Source of the DNA: JASFQI01 sp050115555 | GTDB lineage: Bacteria > Desulfobacterota > DSM-4660 > Desulfatiglandales > HGW-15 | Direction: 5' to 3' | Length of the DNA: 15,608 nt | Assembly: GCA_050115555.1 (NCBI GenBank) | Contig: JASFQI010000089.1 | Location: forward strand, 1 to 15,608 | Shown: piece by piece, positions 6,800 to 13,669 of the stretch | Numbering within the stretch: position 1 is the first letter of the stretch | How the letters are laid out: every line of letters begins with the position of its first letter | Made by a program: the position numbers and the translations under genes | Notes under the pieces: model-generated | What the model was told of the DNA's origin: nothing | Database searches by the model: none | The model's input: the letters and a program-made list of their open reading frames with translations, nothing else

Positions 6800-8065
6800 T
6801 TACAAGGCATTCCAGAAAGACCAGAACGCGGGAAAGGATTTGTCCACGCACGCAGGGTTCCGGATACGGATTCCCGGAACGCGAAGCCCTGCCACGGCCA
6901 GACTCATGGCGATTCGATGGTCGCTTTTCGAATCCATGTCCTTGCCTCGAAGCCTGCTTTCCCCGTGAATGACCAGCCCGTCTTCCTCTATCTCCACGCA
7001 TGCGCCGAGCCTTCGCCACTCGCCCGCAATCGCATTCAGCCGATCGCTTTCCTTGTACCTCAAGTGGGCGACGTTTCGAATCCGCGTTCGTCCCCGGGCG
7101 AAGAGGCCCACGGCCGCAAGCGTGGGGACCATGTCCGGAAGGTCGCCCATGTCCACGGATACGCCCTGAAGAGGTCCCCCTTGAACCTCCACGCGATCGG
7201 GTTGACGCCGGATGCGGCAGCCCATACGCTCCAGGATTTCAAGAAAGCGGATGTCTCCCTGCGCCGTCTGAAGCGGAAGGAGGTTCCTTGTGACGACCCT
7301 CCCTCCTGTGACCGCAGCGGCGGCCCAGAAGTAGGAGGCCGTGGAAGCGTCCCCTTCGATTCGACGGGCTCCCGGCAGGTAGGGGAACCCCGCGGGGACT
7401 CGGAATCGGCTTCCACCCGGGCAATCCACGTCCACGCCGAACGCGTTCATGACACGGACGGTCAGGTCCACATAGGGCCGGGAAACGGCCTCCCCCTGCA
7501 CGTGAATCTCCGTGTCTTGTTTTGCATACGGGGCGGCCAGGAGGAGAGAGGAGATGTACTGGCTGCTCGTTTTCGCACCCACGGAAACCCTGCCTCCGGA
7601 GAGCCCCCGGGCATGGAGCGTCACGGGAGGGTATCCCGGCCGATGGGGGAAGCGGATGCGGGCTCCCATCTCCTGAAGGGCACGAGCCAGTTCTCCCACG
7701 GGACGCTCGCACATGCGCCGGGTGCCTGAGAGGGTAAATCTGCCACACCCCAGGGCGACCGTGGAAAGGAGAAGCCGGAATGACGTGCCGGAGTTCCCAA
7801 GGAAGAGCCCGCGGCCGTCCGAGGGAGGCTCGATCCGACCGCCGGTGCCGAGGACCCGGATCGTGTCCCCTTCCCAGAGGATGCGCGCGCCCATTTGTTT
7901 CAATGCCCGGGCGGTGAGCCGGGTGTCCTCGCAGGAAAGGGCGCCCGAGAGCGTGCTCTCCCCCCCGGCCATGGCCGCCGCAATCAGGGCCCGATGTGTG
8001 ATGCTTTTGGATCCGGGAATGTCCACCACGGCATCCAACGCTGTTTTGGTTCGAATCGATATCAT
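6800..8065 (-). CDS. aroA: 3-phosphoshikimate 1-carboxyvinyltransferase (EPSP synthase)
   Basis: 421 aa. Makes 5-enolpyruvylshikimate-3-phosphate from shikimate-3-phosphate and PEP, the sixth shikimate-pathway step. Signatures: PGSKSITHRALI (Lys20, Ser21, Arg25), LGNSGTSFRLL (88-98; the loop that in other enzymes decides glyphosate sensitivity, here GNSGTSFR), GDASTASYF, catalytic Asp309 in GDLPDMVPTLA, LRYKESDRL with Glu337, and DHRIAMSLAVAG near the C-terminus. Last gene of the aromatic operon. Its ATG overlaps the aroE stop by 4 nt (ATGA), with AGAGGA just upstream, so translation is probably coupled. No clear intrinsic terminator follows the TAA; only a weak 5-bp hairpin lies in the 30 nt before the convergent arfB gene. 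Confidence 0.97.
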   Translation of the reverse strand: MISIRTKTALDAVVDIPGSKSITHRALIAAAMAGGESTLSGALSCEDTRLTARALKQMGARILWEGDTIRVLGTGGRIEPPSDGRGLFLGNSGTSFRLLLSTVALGCGRFTLSGTRRMCERPVGELARALQEMGARIRFPHRPGYPPVTLHARGLSGGRVSVGAKTSSQYISSLLLAAPYAKQDTEIHVQGEAVSRPYVDLTVRVMNAFGVDVDCPGGSRFRVPAGFPYLPGARRIEGDASTASYFWAAAAVTGGRVVTRNLLPLQTAQGDIRFLEILERMGCRIRRQPDRVEVQGGPLQGVSVDMGDLPDMVPTLAAVGLFARGRTRIRNVAHLRYKESDRLNAIAGEWRRLGACVEIEEDGLVIHGESRLRGKDMDSKSDHRIAMSLAVAGLRVPGIRIRNPACVDKSFPAFWSFWNAL

Positions 8066-8883
8066 GGGTTCCTCTGAAGTTCTTGAAAAACGGCATGCCG
8101 CATGACGTGAAGAGGGGGCTCGAGCCCCGTCCAGATGCGGATCTGTTCAGCGCCTTGCATGAAGAACATCTCCAGACCGGAAAGGATCACACACCCCTTG
8201 CTTCGGGCCTCCAGGAGAATCGGCGTGCGGGCGGGGCGGTACACGGTTTCCATCACGATCATGCCCTTTCGAAGCGTGTGCTCGGATACGGGAAGGCCCT
8301 CCGGCCCGCCTGCCATACCTACGCTCGTGGCCTGAATCAGAATGTCGGCTTCCACATCGGGCGCATCCGATAGAGGAACGAACGGACACGCTAGGGTCCG
8401 GGCCAGATGTTCGCCGCGTTCCCTGGAGCGGTTGGCGAGGATCACGCGGGCACCCGCGCGGCTCAAGGCAAAGCCAACGGCACGCGCTACACCTCCGGCT
8501 CCTACGACAAGGGCCCTTTGCCCCTCCGGTTCCACACGCGTTCGAAGTGCGGCCAGGAAGCCTGTGGCGTCCGTGTTGAAGCCCGTGAGAAAGCCGTTTT
8601 GGTTCAGAACGGTGTTCACTGCACCGATACGGCGCGCCGTTTCGTCCACCCGGTTCAGGAACGGGAAAATCGAGGTCTTATGGGGGACCGTGACGCTGAT
8701 CCCCCGGATGCCCATGGCGCGAACACCGGCCATGACGCCGGCAGGATCTTGCGTGTCAAAGGCCAGGTAGACGGCATTGCATCCCAGGGCTCGGAACGCG
8801 GCGTTGTGCATGACAGGGCCCAGGGAATGGGAAGCCGGATGCCCGATGAGGGCATAGAGTCGTGTGGATGCATCCGGGTTCAC
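8062..8883 (-). CDS. aroE: Shikimate dehydrogenase
   Basis: 273 aa from the GTG at 8883, chosen because it has AGGAG 6 nt upstream, overlaps the aroD stop by 4 nt (GTGA), and places the family motif GHPASHSLGPVMHN at residues 14-27; the upstream in-frame extension lies within aroD. Reduces 3-dehydroshikimate to shikimate with NADPH. Catalytic Lys69 (VPHKTS) and Asp105 (GFNTDATGF) are present, as is the nucleotide fold VVGAGGVARA with NRSRERG for the adenosine phosphate (NADPH preference). The C-terminal SGLEMFFMQGAEQ helix is also conserved. Its stop overlaps the aroA start. Complete and normal length. Confidence 0.97.
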   Translation of the reverse strand: MNPDASTRLYALIGHPASHSLGPVMHNAAFRALGCNAVYLAFDTQDPAGVMAGVRAMGIRGISVTVPHKTSIFPFLNRVDETARRIGAVNTVLNQNGFLTGFNTDATGFLAALRTRVEPEGQRALVVGAGGVARAVGFALSRAGARVILANRSRERGEHLARTLACPFVPLSDAPDVEADILIQATSVGMAGGPEGLPVSEHTLRKGMIVMETVYRPARTPILLEARSKGCVILSGLEMFFMQGAEQIRIWTGLEPPLHVMRHAVFQELQRNP

Positions 8884-9599
8884 GGTCGACTCCTTTCGAG
8901 GAGGCGGCGCATGTCCTGAATCGGAATCTGCCCGTCGGCAGTGGCCTCGGCGATGCTCAAAGCGGCATAGCCCAGCGTGGCTCCCATGCGAAGGGAGCGC
9001 AGCCGGCTCATCGCACCCGTGCGCCCCATGCAGAAGGCGGATATACCGAGCCCCATGGATCGCGCCCGCGGAATGAGGGCCAGCACGCGTTGGTTGTCTT
9101 CCGGCGCATACGCATAACACACGATTTTGATCACCGCCGGGCGGAGAGCGGCCATACGCTCAAGAATCCTGCTCAGTATGTGGCTTGAAGGCGTCCTGTC
9201 CATGATGTGCCGGGAAAGGATGACCCGCTCGGGACCCGCCATGCGAATCATCTCCCGACGCACCTCCCCGGGAAGAGCCATTTCCACGTCCACACAGGCG
9301 GCGCCTGCCTCCAGAGCTCGAAGGAGCAGGGACACGGTCTCGCGGATACGTCCGTTTCCTGCACCGCCCTCTATCCGGCTTCGCACCGTAGCGATCACGG
9401 GCACCGGTGAGAATCGGACAAGGGTCTCGATGTCTGCCTTGGGGATGAGGTCGAGGCGAAGCTCCACCAGGTCCGCCACGGCCCCGGCACGGGCGATCTT
9501 TTTCAGGGCCGCATTCGTGTTTGGGGCCTGAACCGAGACGCAGAGCAGGCCTTGACCGGATGCACGATGCCAGGAGATCGCCGGGGTTTCGCAATGCAT
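8880..9599 (-). CDS. aroD: Type I 3-dehydroquinate dehydratase
   Basis: 239 aa. Dehydrates 3-dehydroquinate to 3-dehydroshikimate through a Schiff base. Catalytic His131 (LSRHIMD) and Lys158 (VIKIV) are present, with the substrate-binding ELRLD (46-50) and the closing-loop motif MGRTGAMSR (191-199). Type I enzymes are also what archaea with the modified entry pathway use. ATG start 12 nt after the DHQ synthase II stop, with GGAAG close upstream. Its own stop overlaps the aroE start. The N-terminal ~15 residues look unlike family members but no other start is better supported. Confidence 0.96.
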   Translation of the reverse strand: MHCETPAISWHRASGQGLLCVSVQAPNTNAALKKIARAGAVADLVELRLDLIPKADIETLVRFSPVPVIATVRSRIEGGAGNGRIRETVSLLLRALEAGAACVDVEMALPGEVRREMIRMAGPERVILSRHIMDRTPSSHILSRILERMAALRPAVIKIVCYAYAPEDNQRVLALIPRARSMGLGISAFCMGRTGAMSRLRSLRMGATLGYAALSIAEATADGQIPIQDMRRLLERSRP

Positions 9600-9611
9600 G
9601 ATTCTTCCGCG

Positions 9612-10607
9612 TTACCTTTCCAGGATCGTTTCCTGAATGACGTGCCCGAAGTGACGTCCCCCGTCCTCGGCATATCCCAAGACCTCATCCCCGGGGTTCA
9701 ACGAGATGACCGAAACGGCCTCTCCGTCCCCCGCACGTACCATGCGGATGGTTTCTGCATTCTGGCAGATCGTGGAAACCGTTCCGCACGGCCCTTCGGC
9801 TTCGATCAGGAGCATGGGCCGCCGCTCGATTTTCACCCGCCCCACCCACAGGGGCAGGACCGCTCCCGAGGTGTCTACACCCGCAATCACGTCCCCGGCG
9901 CGGAGCTCGGATAGATAGCGGGTTCGACCTTCCGGAGCGAGGGCATAGGCATGAACCGCGCCGGCATTCACGCGGAACGGTCGGGGGGAGACATAGGGGT
10001 TTACGATGCTCTCGGCATGCATGAGGAAAAGGCCTCGACTACTGCTGCCTACGAGTCCTCCCTGCCCCGGGTCCATCAGAGTACACGTGTCGATGCAGAC
10101 ACGGTCCCCCATTCCCAGAGGCGCCACGCGTTCCACTCGAAAAGACGAGAGCTCCAGGGTATCCCGGCCCGAGTGAAGGAGGCCTATGAGCTCGCGGACG
10201 CGTGTTGGTTCGCGCTCGGTCAAGATCAGACCGTCTACCCCTTTCTCCAGGATACCCAGGGCGGTCTGGGCCTCGTCGAGGCTTTCCACCTCCACCATGA
10301 TGCGTGCACCCCGGGCGATCAGGTTTTCAAGGGGGATGATCCGCCAGTCCTGTGTCCGAAGAATCACGCGCCGTTCCCTGCTTTCCCGGACCGCGCGTTC
10401 CTCGTCCTCCGGACCCTGAATCTCCATGCAGATCACGTCTCTTTCCCATTGGAGGTCCCCGTTTTCCGAGACGGTCTGGATGCGACCGAGTTCCCGGACC
10501 CTCTCCACCCGGTCGGGGGGAACGATGACCCCATCGGCACCGGCCTCGAGGGCGGCGATAACCAGCTCTTGATCCCATGGATCCACGTGAACCCAGATCT
10601 CTTTCAT
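9612..10607 (-). CDS. aroB': 3-dehydroquinate synthase II (archaeal-type, NAD-dependent)
   Basis: 331 aa from the ATG at 10607 (AGGAGG 5 nt upstream, ATGA overlap with tyrA); the much longer open frame upstream is the opposite-frame shadow of tyrA. The family converts 2-amino-3,7-dideoxy-D-threo-hept-6-ulosonate (ADH) into 3-dehydroquinate by oxidative deamination and cyclisation, replacing classical AroB. Recognised by GLVGSSSRGLFLMHAES, RPFRVNAGAVHAYAL, RTRYLSEL, VGRVKIERRPMLLIEAE, CQNAETIRMV and the C-terminal GDEVLGYAEDGGRHFG. Located in the same operon as the enzyme that makes its substrate, which supports the assignment. No relation to metal-dependent AroB is visible. Confidence 0.95.
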   Translation of the reverse strand: MKEIWVHVDPWDQELVIAALEAGADGVIVPPDRVERVRELGRIQTVSENGDLQWERDVICMEIQGPEDEERAVRESRERRVILRTQDWRIIPLENLIARGARIMVEVESLDEAQTALGILEKGVDGLILTEREPTRVRELIGLLHSGRDTLELSSFRVERVAPLGMGDRVCIDTCTLMDPGQGGLVGSSSRGLFLMHAESIVNPYVSPRPFRVNAGAVHAYALAPEGRTRYLSELRAGDVIAGVDTSGAVLPLWVGRVKIERRPMLLIEAEGPCGTVSTICQNAETIRMVRAGDGEAVSVISLNPGDEVLGYAEDGGRHFGHVIQETILER

Positions 10608-11413
10608 GATTTCCTCCTTGCCATGTCCCTGTCCCCGAACCGCTTTCCGATTTGGTTCAGAACGTCCTGGAACCCTTGATGACTCTGCCCGCCCAAGGTC
10701 TCTTCTATGTCCTCCACGGCTTGCCGGTATTGCGCAACAAAAGGCAGGACCGTGGAGTTCCCCCGAAGGAGACCCTTTACGAGATCCTCCGGTTGCGAAA
10801 GAAGGGCGTGGATTCGTGCGAGCACGGGGCGAAAAGCCGGGGTGCTCCACGTTTCGAAGACGTCGAGGGGGAGGCCGCTTCTTCGGAGAAAGAGCGCGAA
10901 GGCCAGGGTGGCAAAGTGGTTTGCACCCTGGACGACACCCATGATTCGGTCGTGTTCGGCCGGATCGATCTCCCTCACGCAATAGCCTTCGCCTTGAAGC
11001 CGGTCGCGAATCCAGCACCGGCCGGTTTCGCCTCGTCCCGGGCATACGGCCACGGTCAAAGGGCCTTCACCCGCGATTGCGTTCGGGCCGAAAAGCGGAT
11101 GCAGCCCCACCACCTGGCTGCGGCTGTGGTGCAGCATGGCCTTCATGGGAGCGAGCTTGATGGAGGTGAGATCCATCAGGAGGGCGTTTTTTCGGATCAG
11201 GGGGCCGATTCGCTCGATCACGGGAATCGTTTTATCCAGCGGGACCGAGATCGCGAGGACATCGCAGGATCGGGCCGCTTCTTCCGGAGCGACCTTCGTT
11301 CGCCTCCCCACTTTCAGGACCGAATGGCCGCTTCGCTCCAAAAGGTCGGCCAGCCAACCCCCCATGCGGCCGGTTCCCCCGATGATGGCTACCTGGGCTC
11401 GGTCCGGAATCAT
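10604..11413 (-). CDS. tyrA: Prephenate dehydrogenase
   Basis: 269 aa. Oxidatively decarboxylates prephenate to 4-hydroxyphenylpyruvate, the Tyr branch. An N-terminal Rossmann motif is clear (IIGGTGRMGGW, 10-20), then VPLDKTIPVI, DLTSIKLAPM and GLHPLFGP with His105, and the helical dimerisation part with VVQGANHFATLAFALFL. The sequence resembles the dehydrogenase half of the enteric T-protein, but no chorismate mutase is fused; that activity sits in pheA here. No ACT domain is visible. The ATG overlaps the pheA stop (ATGA) with GGAGG 7 nt upstream, and the stop overlaps the DHQ synthase II start, so it is in a tightly coupled block. Confidence 0.95.
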   Translation of the reverse strand: MIPDRAQVAIIGGTGRMGGWLADLLERSGHSVLKVGRRTKVAPEEAARSCDVLAISVPLDKTIPVIERIGPLIRKNALLMDLTSIKLAPMKAMLHHSRSQVVGLHPLFGPNAIAGEGPLTVAVCPGRGETGRCWIRDRLQGEGYCVREIDPAEHDRIMGVVQGANHFATLAFALFLRRSGLPLDVFETWSTPAFRPVLARIHALLSQPEDLVKGLLRGNSTVLPFVAQYRQAVEDIEETLGGQSHQGFQDVLNQIGKRFGDRDMARRKS

Positions 11414-12519
11414 CGCTTGTCCTCCCGGGGGTAGGAGCCCAGCCGCTTGATCATGGAGCAGGCTTGGGAGATTTCATCCAGCGCTCCGGCCAGGGGTTCT
11501 TCCTCTGCATTTCCGTCGAGGTCCAGGAAGAAGAGGTACTCCCACGGTCGATCTTTCCGGGGGCGGGAGTCTATCCGCGTAATGTTCACGTTGTGAGCGG
11601 CCAAGGGCCCGATCACGCCGAGGAGTGTGCCCGGACGGTGCTCGAGTCCGATAAGAAGCGAGGTGCAATCCTTATCGCTTGGATCCCGCGCCACAGGGCC
11701 GCGTCCCAGCATGACAAACCGCGTCACATTGTTTCGAAGGTCCTGAATGTCCTGTCGCAGTATCGGTACACCGGCGATTTCTCCTGCAAGGCGGCTGCCG
11801 ACGGCAGCCGCTGCGGGATCGCCGGCTACGAGGTCGACCGCACTTGCCGTGCTCGATACCGCCTCGGTTTGAATGCCTGGCAAGTGATTGCGGATCCAGC
11901 GGCTGCACTGGGCCAGGGCCATGGGATGGGAGTAAAGGCGCTGTATGTCCTTCGGGTCCGCTGCAAGGCTCATAAGCTGGTGCCGAACAGGGAGCCGAAC
12001 CTCGGCTCGGATGGTGAGATCATATTGAGCGAACAAGTCCAGTGTTTCCATGACAGGTCCCTCCGATGAGTTCTCCAGCGGCACGATGCCGGTGCTGCAC
12101 TCGGCGCGGGCGACCCGATAGAAGATATCCTCCACGGACTGGAGCGGTCGATATGCCGCGGTTTCTCCGTAGAGCTGTCGGGAGGCTTCGTGGCTGAACG
12201 TCCCTTCCGGGCCCAGAAATCCGATAGACGGCGGCTCCTGGATTCCGCGGGCAACGGCGATGATGCCGGAGTAGATCGTTCGAATTGCGTCAGGATCCAG
12301 GCGGCCGCGCGCCCGGGAGGAAAGGCGATCCAGGACATGCTGCTCGCGCGCCGGATCCACAATATCGAGATTCAGCATACGCTTCACTCTTCCGATGCCT
12401 TCGGCTGCGGCCTGACGATGCGACAGCAGGTCTAAAATCCGCTCGTCGATCCGGTCGATGTCGGTTCGGAATGACTCCAGTCGGCGCCACGCACTCTCGT
12501 CCGTGTTTTCCCCGTTCAT
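11410..12519 (-). CDS. pheA: Bifunctional chorismate mutase / prephenate dehydratase (P-protein)
   Basis: 369 aa. Residues 12-92: AroQ-type chorismate mutase helices (IDRIDERILDLLSHRQ, IGRVKR). Residues 98-275: prephenate dehydratase, GFLGPEGTFSHEA, VPLENSSEG, and NNVTRF with the catalytic TRF at 266-268. Residues 285-362: ACT regulatory domain with GTLL (297-300) and DSRP (317-320), the counterparts of the GALV and ESRP motifs that bind Phe. It takes chorismate to phenylpyruvate and should be feedback-inhibited by Phe. ATG 12519 is chosen for AGGAGG just upstream and a 4-nt overlap (ATGA) with the ADH synthase stop; an upstream extension in this frame lies inside that gene. The mutase also supplies prephenate to TyrA. 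Confidence 0.97.
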   Translation of the reverse strand: MNGENTDESAWRRLESFRTDIDRIDERILDLLSHRQAAAEGIGRVKRMLNLDIVDPAREQHVLDRLSSRARGRLDPDAIRTIYSGIIAVARGIQEPPSIGFLGPEGTFSHEASRQLYGETAAYRPLQSVEDIFYRVARAECSTGIVPLENSSEGPVMETLDLFAQYDLTIRAEVRLPVRHQLMSLAADPKDIQRLYSHPMALAQCSRWIRNHLPGIQTEAVSSTASAVDLVAGDPAAAAVGSRLAGEIAGVPILRQDIQDLRNNVTRFVMLGRGPVARDPSDKDCTSLLIGLEHRPGTLLGVIGPLAAHNVNITRIDSRPRKDRPWEYLFFLDLDGNAEEEPLAGALDEISQACSMIKRLGSYPREDKR

Positions 12520-13328
12520 GCCACCCTCCTTTTCGGCGGGTCCACGGCCTCGAGTGCCTCTTCCACCCCGGCATCCTCGTGGATGATGCGGCACAAGGCC
12601 CGCACAATACCCTGAGGGTGGGGGTGCTGGAACACATTCCTCCCGATGGAAGTTCCGGCGGCTCCCGCATCAAGGGCACCGCGGACCATTTCCAGTACAG
12701 CTCGGTCCGTGTCCATCCGGGGGCCGCCGGCAATGACGACGGGCACCTGGCAACCATCCACAACCTCGCAGAACGTCTCCGGCGAACCCGTGTACGGGAC
12801 CTTGACGATGTCCGCACCGAGCTCTGCGCCCAGGCGGGCCGCATGGCGAATGGCGGCAGGGTCGTATTCGTCTCGAATCCGCTTTCCCCGTGCGTAGATC
12901 ATGGCCATGAGGGGGATGCCCCACTCCCCGGCGACCTGTGCCGTGGCCGATAGATCGGTGAGCATGCGCTCTTCGTGTCGGTTCCCTATGTTGATGTGGA
13001 CGCTCACCGCATCCGCACCCAGCTTGATGGCCTCCTCCACAGTGCACACCAGGGTCTTGATGTTGGGGTCTTCCGAAAAGGAGGTGCTTCCCGAAAGGTG
13101 CACGATCAGCCCGGTCTCGCCCCCTAGGGAGACACGGCTTCTAGAGGCCATGCCCTTGTGGACCACCACGGCGTTCGCCCCCCCCGCGGCCACCTGGGAC
13201 ACGGCCTGCCGCATGTCTGCGATCCCGGCAATGGGTCCCACGCTCACCCCATGGTCCATAGGGACGATCACCGTCCTTCCTGTCTTCCGGTCCATGATGC
13301 GTCGAAGTCTGTTTTCCTTGCCTGTCAT
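12516..13328 (-). CDS. aroA': 2-amino-3,7-dideoxy-D-threo-hept-6-ulosonate (ADH) synthase, class I aldolase
   Basis: 270 aa, DhnA/FbaB-type class I aldolase. With DHQ synthase II it replaces DAHP synthase and AroB at the entry of aromatic biosynthesis, joining aspartate semialdehyde to a deoxyhexose-phosphate unit. IVPMDHGVSVGP near the N-terminus is the family hallmark (Asp25). Tyr145 (MIYARG) and the Schiff-base Lys176 (ADIVKVPYTGS) are present; as I recall the Methanocaldococcus enzyme, its three catalytic residues lie at the same offset of 8. The phosphate-binding end IAGGPR … GTSIGRN is also clear. ATG start with GGAGG 9 nt upstream. It is the first enzyme gene after attenuator 2, so leader peptide 2 directly gates the pathway's entry step. 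A fructose-bisphosphate aldolase role is less likely given the operon. Confidence 0.93.
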   Translation of the reverse strand: MTGKENRLRRIMDRKTGRTVIVPMDHGVSVGPIAGIADMRQAVSQVAAGGANAVVVHKGMASRSRVSLGGETGLIVHLSGSTSFSEDPNIKTLVCTVEEAIKLGADAVSVHINIGNRHEERMLTDLSATAQVAGEWGIPLMAMIYARGKRIRDEYDPAAIRHAARLGAELGADIVKVPYTGSPETFCEVVDGCQVPVVIAGGPRMDTDRAVLEMVRGALDAGAAGTSIGRNVFQHPHPQGIVRALCRIIHEDAGVEEALEAVDPPKRRVA

Positions 13329-13410
13329 GATTCATTTCCTCCAGTGTTGCAGGTGATGGATGTTGCTCTCCTTTACTGAGCATCCGCGATTTTCAATTTT
13401 TCCGGGTTGA

Positions 13411-13427
13411 GCTCCCTCTTCGGGAGC
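13411..13427 (-). repeat. Second small hairpin downstream of attenuator 2
   Basis: On the minus strand GCTCCC-GAAGA-GGGAGC, a 6-bp stem following the attenuator hairpin by about 10 nt, in the untranslated leader of the ADH synthase gene. No T-run. It may stabilise the 3' RNA end or simply be part of the leader fold. Confidence 0.45.
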
Positions 13428-13429
13428 CG

Positions 13430-13469
13430 AAACGAAGAAGGCCGCGGGAGTTTTCCTCCCGCGGCCTTC
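13430..13469 (-). terminator. Attenuator 2 terminator hairpin (between aroC and ADH synthase)
   Basis: Minus strand: GAAGGCCGCGGGAG (13469-13456) pairs perfectly over 14 bp with CTCCCGCGGCCTTC (13450-13437) around a GAAAA loop, followed by a U-rich but imperfect tail TTCGTTT. It sits 16 nt after the stop of leader peptide 2. A competing antiterminator is possible: the end of the leader ORF (GCCCGTGCGCCTT, about 13503-13491) can pair with the 5' arm AAGGCCGCGGG, about 10 pairs with two bulges. The same leader segment TGCGCCTT can also pair with AAAGCGCA (13549-13542) at the leader's ribosome site, giving the protector hairpin. Pairings were done by eye. Confidence 0.8.
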
Positions 13470-13484
13470 GTATGGAAACTTCCC

Positions 13485-13541
13485 TTATCCAAGGCGCACG
13501 GGCGGACCTCTCCAGGCATAGAAGTAAAATCCCCAATACAT
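13485..13541 (-). CDS. Attenuator leader peptide 2 (Tyr/Trp/Phe-rich)
   Basis: 18 codons: MYWGFYFYAWRGPPVRLG. Seven of the first ten residues are aromatic: Tyr at 2, 6 and 8, Trp at 3 and 10, Phe at 5 and 7. Own ribosome site AGGA (13552-13549) 7 nt before the ATG. The stop (TAA 13487-13485) is 16 nt before the perfect 14-bp terminator hairpin, the standard geometry for ribosome-mediated attenuation: stalling for lack of any charged aromatic tRNA would leave the antiterminator segment free, while reaching the stop would mask it. The function is the control of transcription into the ADH synthase-pheA-tyrA-aroB'-aroD-aroE-aroA block, not the peptide itself. The frame continues upstream to an ATG at 13676 overlapping the aroC stop, so it might also be read as a 63-codon ORF. 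Confidence 0.88.
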   Translation of the reverse strand: MYWGFYFYAWRGPPVRLG

Positions 13542-13669
13542 TGCGCTTTCCTGGAGGGGAACACACAGGAGCCGTCCCGGGATCTCGATGGAGAACGGAC
13601 ACGCCGAATCTCGGGTCGCCCTCATCAGGGGCAGTCCCTGGTCTCGTGTGTTCTTGAGGAACAAGGTTT

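Noticed and set aside
8884..9120. N-terminal extension of AroE
   Set aside because: It is an alternate frame of aroD; the GTG at 8883 has a good ribosome site and gives the normal AroE length.
10608..11045. N-terminal extension of DHQ synthase II
   Set aside because: This in-frame stretch lies within tyrA in another frame, is not family-like, and the ATG at 10607 has AGGAGG and a 4-nt overlap with tyrA.
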